Position numbers and translations under genes: made by a program. The notes under the pieces are model-generated. The model was given only the letters and a program-made list of their open reading frames with translations. It was not told the DNA's origin and ran no database searches. A stretch of DNA of 64,000 bases from Carnobacterium gallinarum DSM 4847. Lineage in GTDB: Bacteria > Bacillota > Bacilli > Lactobacillales > Carnobacteriaceae. Below are positions 18,283 through 26,248 of this stretch, in pieces. Position 1 is the first letter of the stretch; each line of letters opens with the position of its first letter. The stretch is from contig NZ_JQLU01000004.1 of assembly GCF_000744375.1 (NCBI RefSeq), forward strand, positions 62,001 to 126,000, written 5' to 3'.

Positions 18283-18954
18283 ATGAATAATGTGGAAAAA
18301 GAAATTGTAAAAAAAACAGAAAAATATGTTTTTGATGCGTTAATAGATGAACCAAGTGGTCATGATTGGTGGCACATTTTACGAGTAGTAAATTCCACGA
18401 AAAAAATTGCCGGAATTGAGCAAGAGATACAGAATGTGAATCTATTTATTTGCGAGATGGCAGCTTTGTTACATGATATTGCTGATGAAAAGTTAAACGA
18501 AAATGCAGTGGCAGGAGAGCAAAAAGTCAAAGATTGGCTGAAGGAAGTCGATGTAAATGAGGCAGATCAAGCTGCTATTTTAACGATTATTTTAAATATG
18601 TCTTATAAAGGTGGCACCAATAAAGTTCGGTTAAAAACGATTGAAGGGAAAATTGTACAGGATGCAGACCGTCTTGATGCACTTGGAGCAGTGGGAATTG
18701 CTAGAACATTTACTTATTCAGGACTTCATGAACGCCCGATACATGATCCACGTCGTGAAAAAGTACGTGAGCATTTGACTTTGGAAGAATATCGTTCTGG
18801 AAATGATACAGCAATTATGCATTTCTATGAAAAATTATTGAAGCTAAAAGATTTGATGCAAACAAAAACAGGAGCTCAATTGGCATTACAACGTCATCAG
18901 TATATGGCAGCTTTTTTGGCCGAATTTTATGATGAGTGGGAAGGCAAATGCTAA
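18283..18954 (+). CDS. HD-domain phosphohydrolase (YpgQ/YedJ-like)
   Basis: A 223-residue metal-dependent HD hydrolase. The metal-binding pattern is visible as H..DWWHILRV near residue 28, then LLHDIADEK (HD pair near 69), and a later Asp in VQDADRLDALGAVG. This layout matches the YpgQ/YedJ group, some members of which hydrolyse nucleotide pyrophosphates; activity here is not shown. I take ATG 18283 with AAGGTGG eight bases upstream, not the in-frame GTG at 18271, which lies inside that ribosome-binding site. Confidence 0.85.
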   Translation: MNNVEKEIVKKTEKYVFDALIDEPSGHDWWHILRVVNSTKKIAGIEQEIQNVNLFICEMAALLHDIADEKLNENAVAGEQKVKDWLKEVDVNEADQAAILTIILNMSYKGGTNKVRLKTIEGKIVQDADRLDALGAVGIARTFTYSGLHERPIHDPRREKVREHLTLEEYRSGNDTAIMHFYEKLLKLKDLMQTKTGAQLALQRHQYMAAFLAEFYDEWEGKC

Positions 18955-19044
18955 ATGCTGTTCTGAAAGTTTGATTATAAAATTAATGCGTATAAGATTT
19001 AAAAAAAGAATAATAAAAACAATTCTAAATTATAGGGTTAATCG

Positions 19045-19073
19045 TTAATTTAATAATGACATCATGCTATAAT
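19045..19073 (+). promoter_or_regulatory. Promoter of the acetyltransferase / LD-carboxypeptidase pair
   Basis: Perfect -10 TATAAT (19068-19073) with a weak -35 TTAATT (19045-19050) at 17 bp, about 35 bp before the acetyltransferase start. Confidence 0.6.
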
Positions 19074-19107
19074 AGAGTTAATCAAACAAATAAAGGAGTG
19101 GGAGCAG

Positions 19108-19581
19108 ATGAATCAGCTTTTTTTGAGAGAAGCCGTTGTTGCCGATGGTTCCCTATTGGAACAATATGTCTTAGAAGATACGCAATTCACCTCTTTGCCA
19201 ATGGATGCCATGACAAATAGCCTTTATGAAATTGAAAAACACCCAATTTTAATTTTGGAAAAAGAGTCACTTGTTGGATTTTTTATTTTACAAGTCGGAA
19301 TTGGAGTCAACGTGTACACAGAAGATCAAAATGCAGTGCTTTTACGAGCCTATTCAATTGATGATCGTTTTCAAGGGAAAGGCTACGGCAAGCGGTCATT
19401 AGAAATCTTACCAGCCTATATCCAAGAGCAATTCCCAATGAGTAAAAAAGTCATTTTAGCTGTAAATCATGGCAATATCAGTGCTCAAATGTTGTATTTA
19501 AAAGCCGATTTTTATGATACGAAACGTCGAATTCATGGCGAAAAAGGGACTCAATTTATTTTTGAACGGTTTATTGAATAA
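19108..19581 (+). CDS. GNAT family N-acetyltransferase
   Basis: A 157-residue acetyltransferase. The central RAYSIDDRFQGKGYGKRSLEIL is motif A with the acetyl-CoA pyrophosphate loop Q.GKGYG (about residues 88-96). It is followed by AVNHGNISAQMLYLKADF, a common GNAT motif B. The start has GGAGTGGGAG upstream. The gene ends 25 bp before an LD-carboxypeptidase gene, so the two probably form an operon. The acceptor substrate is unknown. Confidence 0.85.
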   Translation: MNQLFLREAVVADGSLLEQYVLEDTQFTSLPMDAMTNSLYEIEKHPILILEKESLVGFFILQVGIGVNVYTEDQNAVLLRAYSIDDRFQGKGYGKRSLEILPAYIQEQFPMSKKVILAVNHGNISAQMLYLKADFYDTKRRIHGEKGTQFIFERFIE

Positions 19582-19606
19582 CTAATATTTACTTGGAGGG
19601 GATGAG

Positions 19607-20581
19607 TTGTTTCCAAAGAAATTACAAAAAGGTGATGAGATTCGAGTAATTGCCCCAGCAAGAAGCTTGCAGCTTATTAGCCAAGAAACTCAAAAGATAG
19701 CCCTTAATCATCTAACTCAAGAGTTGGGACTAAAGGTGACGTTTGGTTGCCATGTAAATGAACTAGATGACTTTGACTCTTCAAGTATTCAAAATCGAAT
19801 TGATGATTTGCATGAAGCATTTAAAGATGAGAATGTTAAAGGCATTTTAACTGTGATTGGCGGGTTTAACTCAAATCAGCTGTTGCCTTATCTTGATTAT
19901 GACTGCATTCAAAAAAATCCTAAAATTCTTTGCGGTTTTTCAGATATTACTGCATTGGCAACAGCGATTTATACTAAAACAAATCTAGTAACTTACTCAG
20001 GTATGCATTTTTCTAGTTTTGGAATGAAGAAGAATGCAACTTATCAGATTGAAGCATTTAAAAGATGTTTATTTTCTAAGAAATCGACTGTACTTCAGTC
20101 GGCTGAGTTTTGGTCAGATGATGAATGGTATCTTAGTCAAGAGGAACGACAACTTAACCAAAATGCTGGAATGAAGATTTTGACTTCTGGTTATGGTGAG
20201 GGCATATTAATTGGTGGGAATTTAGAAGTTTTAAATTTGTTACAAGGTACTGAGTATATGCCATCGCTTAAAAATTGTATTTTATTTATAGAAGATTTAT
20301 CAACGCCAGAATTGTTTGATTGTAACTTGGAGTCTTTGTTGCAACAAAAAGATACAGCGACTATCAAAGGACTGGTTATAGGACGATTTCAAAATCAATT
20401 TAATATGACGGAAGATAAATTAGTGAAAATCTTAAGAAATAAACCTTTGTTAAATAAAATACCTGTTATTTATCAAGCTGATTTTGGTCATACTACACCT
20501 ATTTTTACCTTTCCAATTGGTGGCACTGTAAGAATAGATACGCGTGGGGAACAAGCTGATATTATTTTGTTAGAACATTAA
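19607..20581 (+). CDS. LD-carboxypeptidase / MccF-like peptidase (family S66)
   Basis: A 324-residue serine peptidase. The nucleophile Ser lies in LCGFSDITAL (about 113), the catalytic Glu in LFIEDLSTPE (about 226) and His in DFGHTTPIFTFPIGG (about 294), the order expected of S66 peptidases. These enzymes cleave tetrapeptide muropeptides for recycling or inactivate microcin C-type toxic peptides; sequence alone does not decide. The start is TTG at 19607 after GGAGGGG. It is probably cotranscribed with the acetyltransferase, which is noteworthy because MccE-type acetyltransferases also detoxify microcin C. Confidence 0.88.
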   Translation: MFPKKLQKGDEIRVIAPARSLQLISQETQKIALNHLTQELGLKVTFGCHVNELDDFDSSSIQNRIDDLHEAFKDENVKGILTVIGGFNSNQLLPYLDYDCIQKNPKILCGFSDITALATAIYTKTNLVTYSGMHFSSFGMKKNATYQIEAFKRCLFSKKSTVLQSAEFWSDDEWYLSQEERQLNQNAGMKILTSGYGEGILIGGNLEVLNLLQGTEYMPSLKNCILFIEDLSTPELFDCNLESLLQQKDTATIKGLVIGRFQNQFNMTEDKLVKILRNKPLLNKIPVIYQADFGHTTPIFTFPIGGTVRIDTRGEQADIILLEH

Positions 20582-20652
20582 TCAATTTGTATCAAATTCA
20601 GCACTGTTCGTTGCTAAAAGATAGAGACCAACTGAATCAATTTTCAAACAAA

Positions 20653-20697
20653 TAAGTCAAACTAATAACCTAGTTTTAGTTTGACTTACTTTTTTTA
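20653..20697 (+). terminator. Terminator after the LD-carboxypeptidase gene
   Basis: A perfect 11-bp stem 20653-20663 with 20678-20688, then a T-rich run. Confidence 0.85.
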
Positions 20698-20708
20698 GCT
20701 CTTAACTT

Positions 20709-20737
20709 TTGACTTTTTGTTAAAATCATTGTATTCT
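20709..20737 (+). promoter_or_regulatory. copB promoter
   Basis: TTGACT (20709-20714), exactly 17 bp, TATTCT (20732-20737). Expected transcription start is near 20744, just before the CopY operator. Confidence 0.7.
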
Positions 20738-20754
20738 TAAGTTAACCGAAACGA

Positions 20755-20766
20755 TTACAAGTGTAA
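20755..20766 (+). promoter_or_regulatory. CopY operator (cop box)
   Basis: The sequence TTACAAGTGTAA contains the full cop box TACANNTGTA, extended by one base on each side. It lies immediately downstream of the predicted start of transcription, where a bound CopY-type copper-responsive repressor would block copB. No copY or copZ is in this window, so the repressor must act from elsewhere. Confidence 0.85.
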
Positions 20767-20787
20767 ACGAATTAAGGAGTGGAGAAA

Positions 20788-22884
20788 ATGAAAAATGAAA
20801 AGCATGGAGAACATAATGAGATGCAGATGAGTTCTCATGAAATGAATCACCAAGACCATGAACATATGGCTGGGATGAATCATCATGAGATGGATCATGG
20901 TTCAATGCCAGGAATGGATCACATGAGTCACATGGGTAATTTAAAGCAGATGTTTGTCGTTTCTTTATTTATGGCGATTCCGATTGTTATTTTATCACCT
21001 ATGATGGGAGTGACATTGCCTTTTCAATTTACATTTCCAGGCTCAGAATGGGTAGTCTTGATTTTAGCAACAGCGCTTTTTATTTACGGAGGTCGCCCGT
21101 TTTTAAGTGGGGCCAAAATGGAATTACAGGCTAAAAGTCCAGCTATGATGACTTTGATTGCCTTAGGGATTTCAGTGTCCTATATTTATAGTTTATATGC
21201 TTTTATTATGAATCAATTTGTACAATCTGGACCACATATTATGGATTTCTTTTGGGAATTGGCAACGTTAATTGTCATTATGCTATTAGGTCATTGGATT
21301 GAAATGCGAGCAGTGAGCAATGCGGGAGATGCGCTAAAAAAAATGGCAGAGTTACTGCCTAGTAAAGCAACTGTAATCATGTCTGATGGGAAAACTCATG
21401 AAGTTTCTTTATCAGATGTTAAAATGAATGATCGATTATTAGTTCGAGCTGGTGAAAAGATTCCAGCAGATGGTAAGATTGTTGAAGGACAATCAAGATT
21501 GAACGAATCAATGGTGACTGGTGAAGCAAAAGAAGTTGAAAAAGTTGTAGGAGACCAAGTTATAGGCGGCTCTGTTAACGGGAGTGGAACGCTCTCAATT
21601 CAAGTGACAGGAACCGGAGAATCTGGTTATTTGGCGCAAGTTATGCAGTTAGTTGGAAGTGCAAAAGCAGAAAAATCAAAAGTTGAATCGTTATCAGATA
21701 AAGTTGCAAAATGGTTATTCTATGTAGCACTATTTGCTGGAATCCTTGCATTTATTGTATGGTTTAGTATCACGAAGGAATTAAATACACCACTAGAACG
21801 AATGGTAACGGTCTTAATTATTGCTTGTCCCCATGCGTTAGGCTTAGCGATTCCGTTAGTGACGGCGCGTTCAACATCGATAGGTGCTAAAAATGGCTTA
21901 CTGATTCGCAATCGAAATGCGTTAGAAGCAGCTAAGAAAGTCGATATTGTGTTAATGGATAAAACAGGAACTTTAACCGAAGGAAATTTTAGTGTGTATC
22001 AAGTTTCTTCGTTGGATGCAAGGTATTCAGATAAACAGATTTTAAGTTACTTTGCCGCATTGGAACAAAATTCAAATCACCCGTTAGCAGCAGGTATTTT
22101 AAAACAAGCAAAGGTAGAAAATGTTGCTATTCCACTGGCTAAACAGACTGAAAATTTAGCTGGAATTGGTTTACAAGGTGAAGTGGACAATCAAGAAATG
22201 AAAATTGTGACGGCCAATTATTTACTGAAAAAAGAAATTCAATATGATCAAGCACAGTTTAATCAGTTAGCAGAACTAGGAAATTCAATTAGTTATTTGC
22301 TGATTGACAATCAAGTCGCTGGCTTAGTTGCTCAAGGGGATCAAATCAAGGCTGGAGCAAAAGAAATGATTCAGGCATTAATACGTCAGCAGATCGAACC
22401 GATTATGTTGACTGGAGATAATAAGGCTTCGGCATTAGTTGTGGCAAAACAATTGGGAATTCAACAAGTTCATGGCGGCCTATTACCAGAAGATAAAGAA
22501 AAAATAGTGAAACAATATCGAGATGCAGGTAAAGTTGTGATGATGGTTGGAGATGGTGTTAATGATGCCCCAAGTTTAGCTAGAGCAAACGTAGGGATTG
22601 CGATTGGCGCAGGAACCGATATTGCGATTGATTCTGCAGATGTTATTTTGGTTAAAAGCGATCCAAGTGATATCTTGCATTTCTTATCATTAGCGAAAAA
22701 TACAACGAGAAAAATGATTCAAAATTTATGGTGGGGAGCAGGATACAATATCTTAGCGATTCCATTAGCAGCAGGGATTTTAGCGCCTATTGGCATTATC
22801 TTAAGTCCAGCGTTAGGAGCGATCTTGATGTCATTGAGTACCGTTATTGTTGCTTTGAATGCCTTAACATTAAAAATTGATTGA
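20788..22884 (+). CDS. copB: Copper-exporting P-type ATPase CopB
   Basis: A 698-residue P1B-type ATPase. The N-terminus (about 1-50) is packed with His and Met ([14 protein letters not shown]...), a cytosolic metal-binding tail in place of a CXXC domain. The membrane motif is CPH (Cys347-Pro-His349), which marks the CopB subgroup. TGEA in the actuator domain, phosphorylation motif DKTGTLT (Asp391), NSNHPLAAG in the nucleotide domain and GDGVNDAP are intact. It exports copper or silver. The start is ATG 20788 with AAGGAG at 20774; the in-frame GTG at 20779 overlaps that site. Controlled by the cop box just upstream. Confidence 0.95.
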   Translation: MKNEKHGEHNEMQMSSHEMNHQDHEHMAGMNHHEMDHGSMPGMDHMSHMGNLKQMFVVSLFMAIPIVILSPMMGVTLPFQFTFPGSEWVVLILATALFIYGGRPFLSGAKMELQAKSPAMMTLIALGISVSYIYSLYAFIMNQFVQSGPHIMDFFWELATLIVIMLLGHWIEMRAVSNAGDALKKMAELLPSKATVIMSDGKTHEVSLSDVKMNDRLLVRAGEKIPADGKIVEGQSRLNESMVTGEAKEVEKVVGDQVIGGSVNGSGTLSIQVTGTGESGYLAQVMQLVGSAKAEKSKVESLSDKVAKWLFYVALFAGILAFIVWFSITKELNTPLERMVTVLIIACPHALGLAIPLVTARSTSIGAKNGLLIRNRNALEAAKKVDIVLMDKTGTLTEGNFSVYQVSSLDARYSDKQILSYFAALEQNSNHPLAAGILKQAKVENVAIPLAKQTENLAGIGLQGEVDNQEMKIVTANYLLKKEIQYDQAQFNQLAELGNSISYLLIDNQVAGLVAQGDQIKAGAKEMIQALIRQQIEPIMLTGDNKASALVVAKQLGIQQVHGGLLPEDKEKIVKQYRDAGKVVMMVGDGVNDAPSLARANVGIAIGAGTDIAIDSADVILVKSDPSDILHFLSLAKNTTRKMIQNLWWGAGYNILAIPLAAGILAPIGIILSPALGAILMSLSTVIVALNALTLKID

Positions 22885-22891
22885 TTTTTAA

Positions 22892-23026
22892 TGTGCCGAT
22901 TGATGATTTAAAAACCATGATTGAACATCCAGAAAAGAGACATTAGCTGAAAGAGAAGAGTATTCGGACATTTGTTCCTATGAAAATAGTGAAGCAGCAC
23001 AGGTCCTTCACTATTTCGACAATTAG
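22892..23026 (+). pseudogene. Remnant of an unidentified protein C-terminus
   Basis: Coding-like sequence NVPIDDLKTMIEHPEK changes frame near 22941 into TLAEREEYSDICSYENSEAAQVLHYFDN, then stops at 23026. No start or ribosome-binding site is seen. It reads as the frameshifted end of a lost gene whose family I do not recognise. Confidence 0.5.
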
Positions 23027-23041
23027 TAATAAATTAAAGAC

Positions 23042-23086
23042 AGCTAGGCAGAATTCTGATAAGTTTAATCAGAATTCTGCCTAGCT
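23042..23086 (+). terminator. Large hairpin, probable terminator
   Basis: A perfect 19-bp stem (23042-23060 with 23068-23086) around 7 nt, followed by a T-rich but interrupted stretch. Confidence 0.75.
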
Positions 23087-23197
23087 TATTTGCTTTTAAG
23101 AAGAGTGTTAACTAATTTATTTAAAATAGCGTTATGATTTTTTAGTTTTCATTATAGAAAATATATACTAGAATTTTAAATAACCATTATTATAAAA

Positions 23198-23397
23198 ATG
23201 GGAATCTATGCCAAAAATAAAAAGTGATTAAACAGGCGCATCTAAAAAGCGACCGCCTTGAATCAAGAGATGTGCAGAACTACTTAGAGGAAAGTAACAA
23301 TGAATTAACCCGTGAAAAACTGAAACTTCAACATAAATTAGCTGACGGGACATATGAAAAAAAAGTCATCCTAGCTGAAAAGGAGGAACGCCATTAG
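23198..23397 (+). pseudogene. Remnant of a small helical protein, possibly an LXG-toxin partner
   Basis: A 57-codon frame (23224-23397) reads IKQAHLKSDRLESRDVQNYL and then a charged helical segment ending EKEERH. An ATG at 23198 (MGIYAKNKK) would join it after one frameshift in an A-rich run. The stop TAG overlaps the start of the LXG-like remnant and the SD GGAGG for it lies inside this frame. Small helical proteins are routinely encoded directly before LXG toxins; the assignment here is by position and composition only. Confidence 0.4.
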
Positions 23398-23781
23398 TAG
23401 TGATATGTACGTTTCAGTTTCAAAAAAACAAGCGGTTAGCGTGCGTTCCATGAGCAAAAAACAAGTACAGGATTATGAAGATGTCCAGACAGCCATTAGC
23501 GAGTTTACCTTGAAAATGAAATCAAAGGGATTGACGAAGAGCAAATAAAAGAGTTAGAAGAGTATGAGATTTATGCTAAACTAGTTTATGATGGCGAAGG
23601 CAATCCACAAGTATTTTGACAGTTGGTTAAGGATGGAAAAGGCATTGAGAATCTAGCGCTGTATCAGTACTTAAAACAAGTAGGACACCATTTATCCCTG
23701 AAAATGTTTGAATTTATCTCGTTAGACGAATGGGATAAAAAGATGAAGGCTGGTTTTTGGAATGGGGTGAATCTTGAATAG
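23393..23781 (+). pseudogene. Decayed LXG-type (type VII secretion) toxin gene
   Basis: The first part reads ISSDMYVSVSKKQAVSVRSM followed by SKKQVQDYEDVQTAISEF, which resembles the start of LXG-domain secreted toxins. That frame stops at 23546. A shifted frame from 23512 continues ENEIKGIDEEQIKELEEYEI, passes a TGA at 23617 that probably replaced TGG, and ends LSLKMFEFISLDEWDKKMK... at 23781. About 130 codons remain where a full LXG toxin has several hundred, so a large internal deletion is likely. The apparent start is ATT (23393) with GGAGG six bases upstream. LXG identity is a judgement from pattern. Confidence 0.45.
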
Positions 23782-24001
23782 TAAAAAGTTAATTTCCTTT
23801 GCAAGAAAGGATGATAGTGCTTGTTTTGAGCTTGGAAAAGAAAATAAAGTTCAATTAATTCATGAGTTCACTGGAAGGTTTTGAACAAAGAGGTGAATGT
23901 GTGATGCATGGGACTGGGTAGAATTTGTCGTGAAAAATAGGATTAATTACAATCGGAGTGAAGAAAATGGATGGCAAAGTAAACTATACAAAATTGAATA
24001 A
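23774..24001 (+). pseudogene. SMI1/KNR4-family immunity protein remnant
   Basis: The frame NSKKLISFARKDDSACFELG then VQLIHEF, and after one or two frameshifts GFEQRGEC and DAWDWVEFVVKN, is the usual C-terminal half of SMI1/KNR4 proteins, which serve as immunity proteins to contact-dependent and LXG toxins. The N-terminal half is missing and the frame is broken near 23880 and 23900. The end overlaps the start of the next intact gene by about 35 bp. Confidence 0.6.
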
Positions 24002-24599
24002 AGAAGTTTCACAGGCATTGCGTCATGTTCCTTGTGACTATGAGTTAGAACTAGCTAAAAATGGGTGGGTGCTAACAGACCAATTATTACGGGCGTTACA
24101 TCAAACTGTTGAATGGCAAAATGTGACGATTGAAAGATTTAAACCGACAGATATCACCGAGTTGATTCAACTTTTTTATCAAACGATTGAGGAAATTAAT
24201 AGCCAAGATTATTCAAAGTCTCAACTACAGGCGTGGCAAGGAAAGCATAGAGAAGATGAGCGTTCTAAACAATGGTCTGAAAAATTATGTATCAGTAAGA
24301 CGTTAATTGCTCGTAATAAAAATCAAGAAATTAGTGGCTTTTTAGAGCTAGAACCTTCTGGTGAATTGAATTTGTTTTTTGTTCATGCTCGTTATCAAAG
24401 ACAAGGCATTGGGCAGCTGTTGATGGAACAGTTACTCACAGAAGTAAACGATACGTCGCTAAAAAGGCTGACTGCAAATGTAAGTATTACAGCAGTGCCA
24501 TTTTTTGAAGCAGTGGGATTTAAAAAAATACAGCAACAAATTGTTTCTGTTGATCACCAAGAGTTTATTAATTATCGGATGGAAAAAGAGCTAATGTAA
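23967..24599 (+). CDS. KptA N-terminal domain fused to a GNAT acetyltransferase
   Basis: A 210-residue intact frame. Residues 1 to about 47 (NYTKLNKEVSQALRHVPCDY ... GWVLTDQLLRALH.. EWQNV) look like the N-terminal winged-helix part of Tpt1/KptA RNA 2'-phosphotransferases, including the ALRH motif. The catalytic ADP-ribosyltransferase-like half is absent. From about residue 48 a complete GNAT domain begins (TIERFKPTDITELIQLF), with acetyl-CoA loop RYQRQGIGQLLMEQ (about 144-157) and AVPFFEAVGF near the end. ATG 23967 with CGGAG is chosen; an in-frame GTG lies at 23958. Whether the fusion is functional or merely left by a deletion is unknown. Confidence 0.7.
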   Translation: MDGKVNYTKLNKEVSQALRHVPCDYELELAKNGWVLTDQLLRALHQTVEWQNVTIERFKPTDITELIQLFYQTIEEINSQDYSKSQLQAWQGKHREDERSKQWSEKLCISKTLIARNKNQEISGFLELEPSGELNLFFVHARYQRQGIGQLLMEQLLTEVNDTSLKRLTANVSITAVPFFEAVGFKKIQQQIVSVDHQEFINYRMEKELM

Positions 24600-24708
24600 A
24601 AATAGTCGATTCTAATAAGGCTGGCATTAAGTTAAAATAGTTGCGTTTTTTTTCACAACTAGGTATGGTTGAATAGATAAGAATAATTTATTGAAAAGAG
24701 ATGACACA

Positions 24709-25011
24709 ATGTACCTATCAATTAGTACGGACGAATTAGCTCAAAAATTAAAGACTGAACAACTAACCATTCTTGATGTTCGGGAAGAACCAATGTTTAT
24801 GGCAGGTCATATTCCGGATGCGCAACATATTCCTTTCTCACAGCTTACAGATAGGATTGGGGAACTAGATGTGGCAACTGATTATTATGTTATTTGTCAT
24901 TCAGGAGTTCGTTCGGTTCAAGCCTCTGATTTTCTACGTGAAAAAGGCTTTCACGTAACTAATGTTACTGGTGGAATGTCTGCTTGGACAGGGATTACAG
25001 CTGAAGAATAG
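24709..25011 (+). CDS. Rhodanese-like domain protein
   Basis: A 100-residue single-domain rhodanese. The active-site loop is CHSGVRS (Cys about 67), and LDVREEPMFMAGHIPDA is the classic N-terminal motif. Such small proteins relay sulfane sulfur. I start at ATG 24709 after AAAAGAGATGA; the in-frame TTG at 24691 would add six residues. It is monocistronic and ends in a terminator. Confidence 0.9.
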   Translation: MYLSISTDELAQKLKTEQLTILDVREEPMFMAGHIPDAQHIPFSQLTDRIGELDVATDYYVICHSGVRSVQASDFLREKGFHVTNVTGGMSAWTGITAEE

Positions 25012-25024
25012 TTAACTAAAATGG

Positions 25025-25071
25025 AAAAAGGACTTAGAATGAGGTTCACTCATACCAAGTTCTTTTTTTAT
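25025..25071 (+). terminator. Terminator after the rhodanese gene
   Basis: An imperfect hairpin built on AAAAGGACTT and AAGTTCTTTT with an inner ATGAG/CTCAT stem, ending in seven T. Confidence 0.75.
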
Positions 25072-25115
25072 GCACAATTTGGTAGAAAAAGGTGTCTATT
25101 TTTTTAAAGTATCGC

Positions 25116-25121
25116 TATAAT
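25116..25121 (+). promoter_or_regulatory. -10 box of the nucleoid-associated protein gene
   Basis: A perfect TATAAT 43 bp before the start codon. The -35 region (TGTCTA at 25093) is poor. Confidence 0.5.
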
Positions 25122-25163
25122 AGTGAATAGAGTAAAATTAGATTAGAAAAAGTAGGTGAAGAA

Positions 25164-26189
25164 ATGTTCGATTTTTCTTATGCAAAAATGAAACAAATTA
25201 TAGTCCATTTTGTTGGGAATAAAGCTCAAGAACAAGGATATGAGCTTTCTGAAAATATTATTGATGAGCTAGATGAAGAAATGAGTGAGATTCTTCATGA
25301 GATTTTCTTGTCCTCATTTAAAGATGCTAAACTGCATCATTTTACCCACACAACAAGTTTAGATTATAACGAATCATATAACTATATGAAAGATATTTTT
25401 CAAGAGGAAACGAGTTTTTATGAAGGCTCAGAGAACTTAGTAAAACAATTGTATATGGCTTCAAGCCATCCTAATGTAAAAGCGGGTGATTTGTGGTTAA
25501 TTTATATGAGTGATTGTATTATTGAGGGAGAATTAACAGATGCAATTGGTATTTTTAAGGTAGAGAATAAAGAAATTTTCTTGAAAAATAACTATGACAA
25601 CAATGCCGTTTCCATTGGCTATGAAAAAGGGATTACAAAAAGTGATATTGATAAAGGCTGTATTGTCTTTAATTTGAACGAAACAGAAGGTTATCGTGCG
25701 ATTGCTTTAGATCGTTTAAATCGTGATGACAGTGTTTATTGGAAACAATTATTTTTAAATATTGAAAAAATTCAGAACGATAGCTTTTTAGCAGAAAGTT
25801 TTATTAATATTTGTGCGGAATTTGTTAAAAAAGATGATGATGGAATTGTTGGAAAATCAGCATTTATTAAAGAAGCTCAAGAATATTTAGATGTTCAAGA
25901 AGAGATTAATCTAGATGATTTTGCGGATGTGCTAGTTGCAGAAGCTAAGCAAGATCAATTTAAAACAGTAGTGGAAAACTATGAAAAAAGTCATGATGTG
26001 AGCTTTCCAGATAATTTCAAATTAAATCAAGAAAATAAAGAAAAATTCAGTAAAAAAGTTAAAAATAAAATTAAAATTAATAACAATATTTCGGTTATGG
26101 TTAAAGATGTCAATAAACTACAAGAAAATGAGATTACAGAAGGTTTTGACGAAGTTGAGCAAAAACGTTATTTAAAAATTTATTTCTAA
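25164..26189 (+). CDS. Nucleoid-associated protein (NdpA/YejK family)
   Basis: A 341-residue protein of the NA37/YejK family. The N-terminal IVHFVGNKAQEQGYELSE followed by the long central segment with SSHPNVKAGDLWLIYM and the late GFDEVEQKRYLKIYF ending is the family layout. Members bind chromosomal DNA, but their role is poorly known, especially in Firmicutes. The start has GTAGGTGAAG upstream. The gene converges on a PucR regulator across a shared terminator. Confidence 0.82.
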   Translation: MFDFSYAKMKQIIVHFVGNKAQEQGYELSENIIDELDEEMSEILHEIFLSSFKDAKLHHFTHTTSLDYNESYNYMKDIFQEETSFYEGSENLVKQLYMASSHPNVKAGDLWLIYMSDCIIEGELTDAIGIFKVENKEIFLKNNYDNNAVSIGYEKGITKSDIDKGCIVFNLNETEGYRAIALDRLNRDDSVYWKQLFLNIEKIQNDSFLAESFINICAEFVKKDDDGIVGKSAFIKEAQEYLDVQEEINLDDFADVLVAEAKQDQFKTVVENYEKSHDVSFPDNFKLNQENKEKFSKKVKNKIKINNNISVMVKDVNKLQENEITEGFDEVEQKRYLKIYF

Positions 26190-26192
26190 AGT

Positions 26193-26243
26193 AAAAAAAG
26201 TGTGAGGCTAAACGATTTTTCGTTTTGCCTCACGCTTTTTTAT
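26193..26243. terminator. Bidirectional terminator between yejK-like and pucR-like genes
   Basis: A stem of about 20 bp with one mismatch: 26193-26214 with 26221-26241, A-run on the left and T-run on the right. Confidence 0.9.
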
Positions 26244-26248
26244 TTGGT

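Noticed and set aside
22885-23966. Insertion sequence or prophage fragment
   Set aside because: No transposase motif, terminal inverted repeats or phage-type genes. The fragments fit a decayed toxin-immunity locus better.
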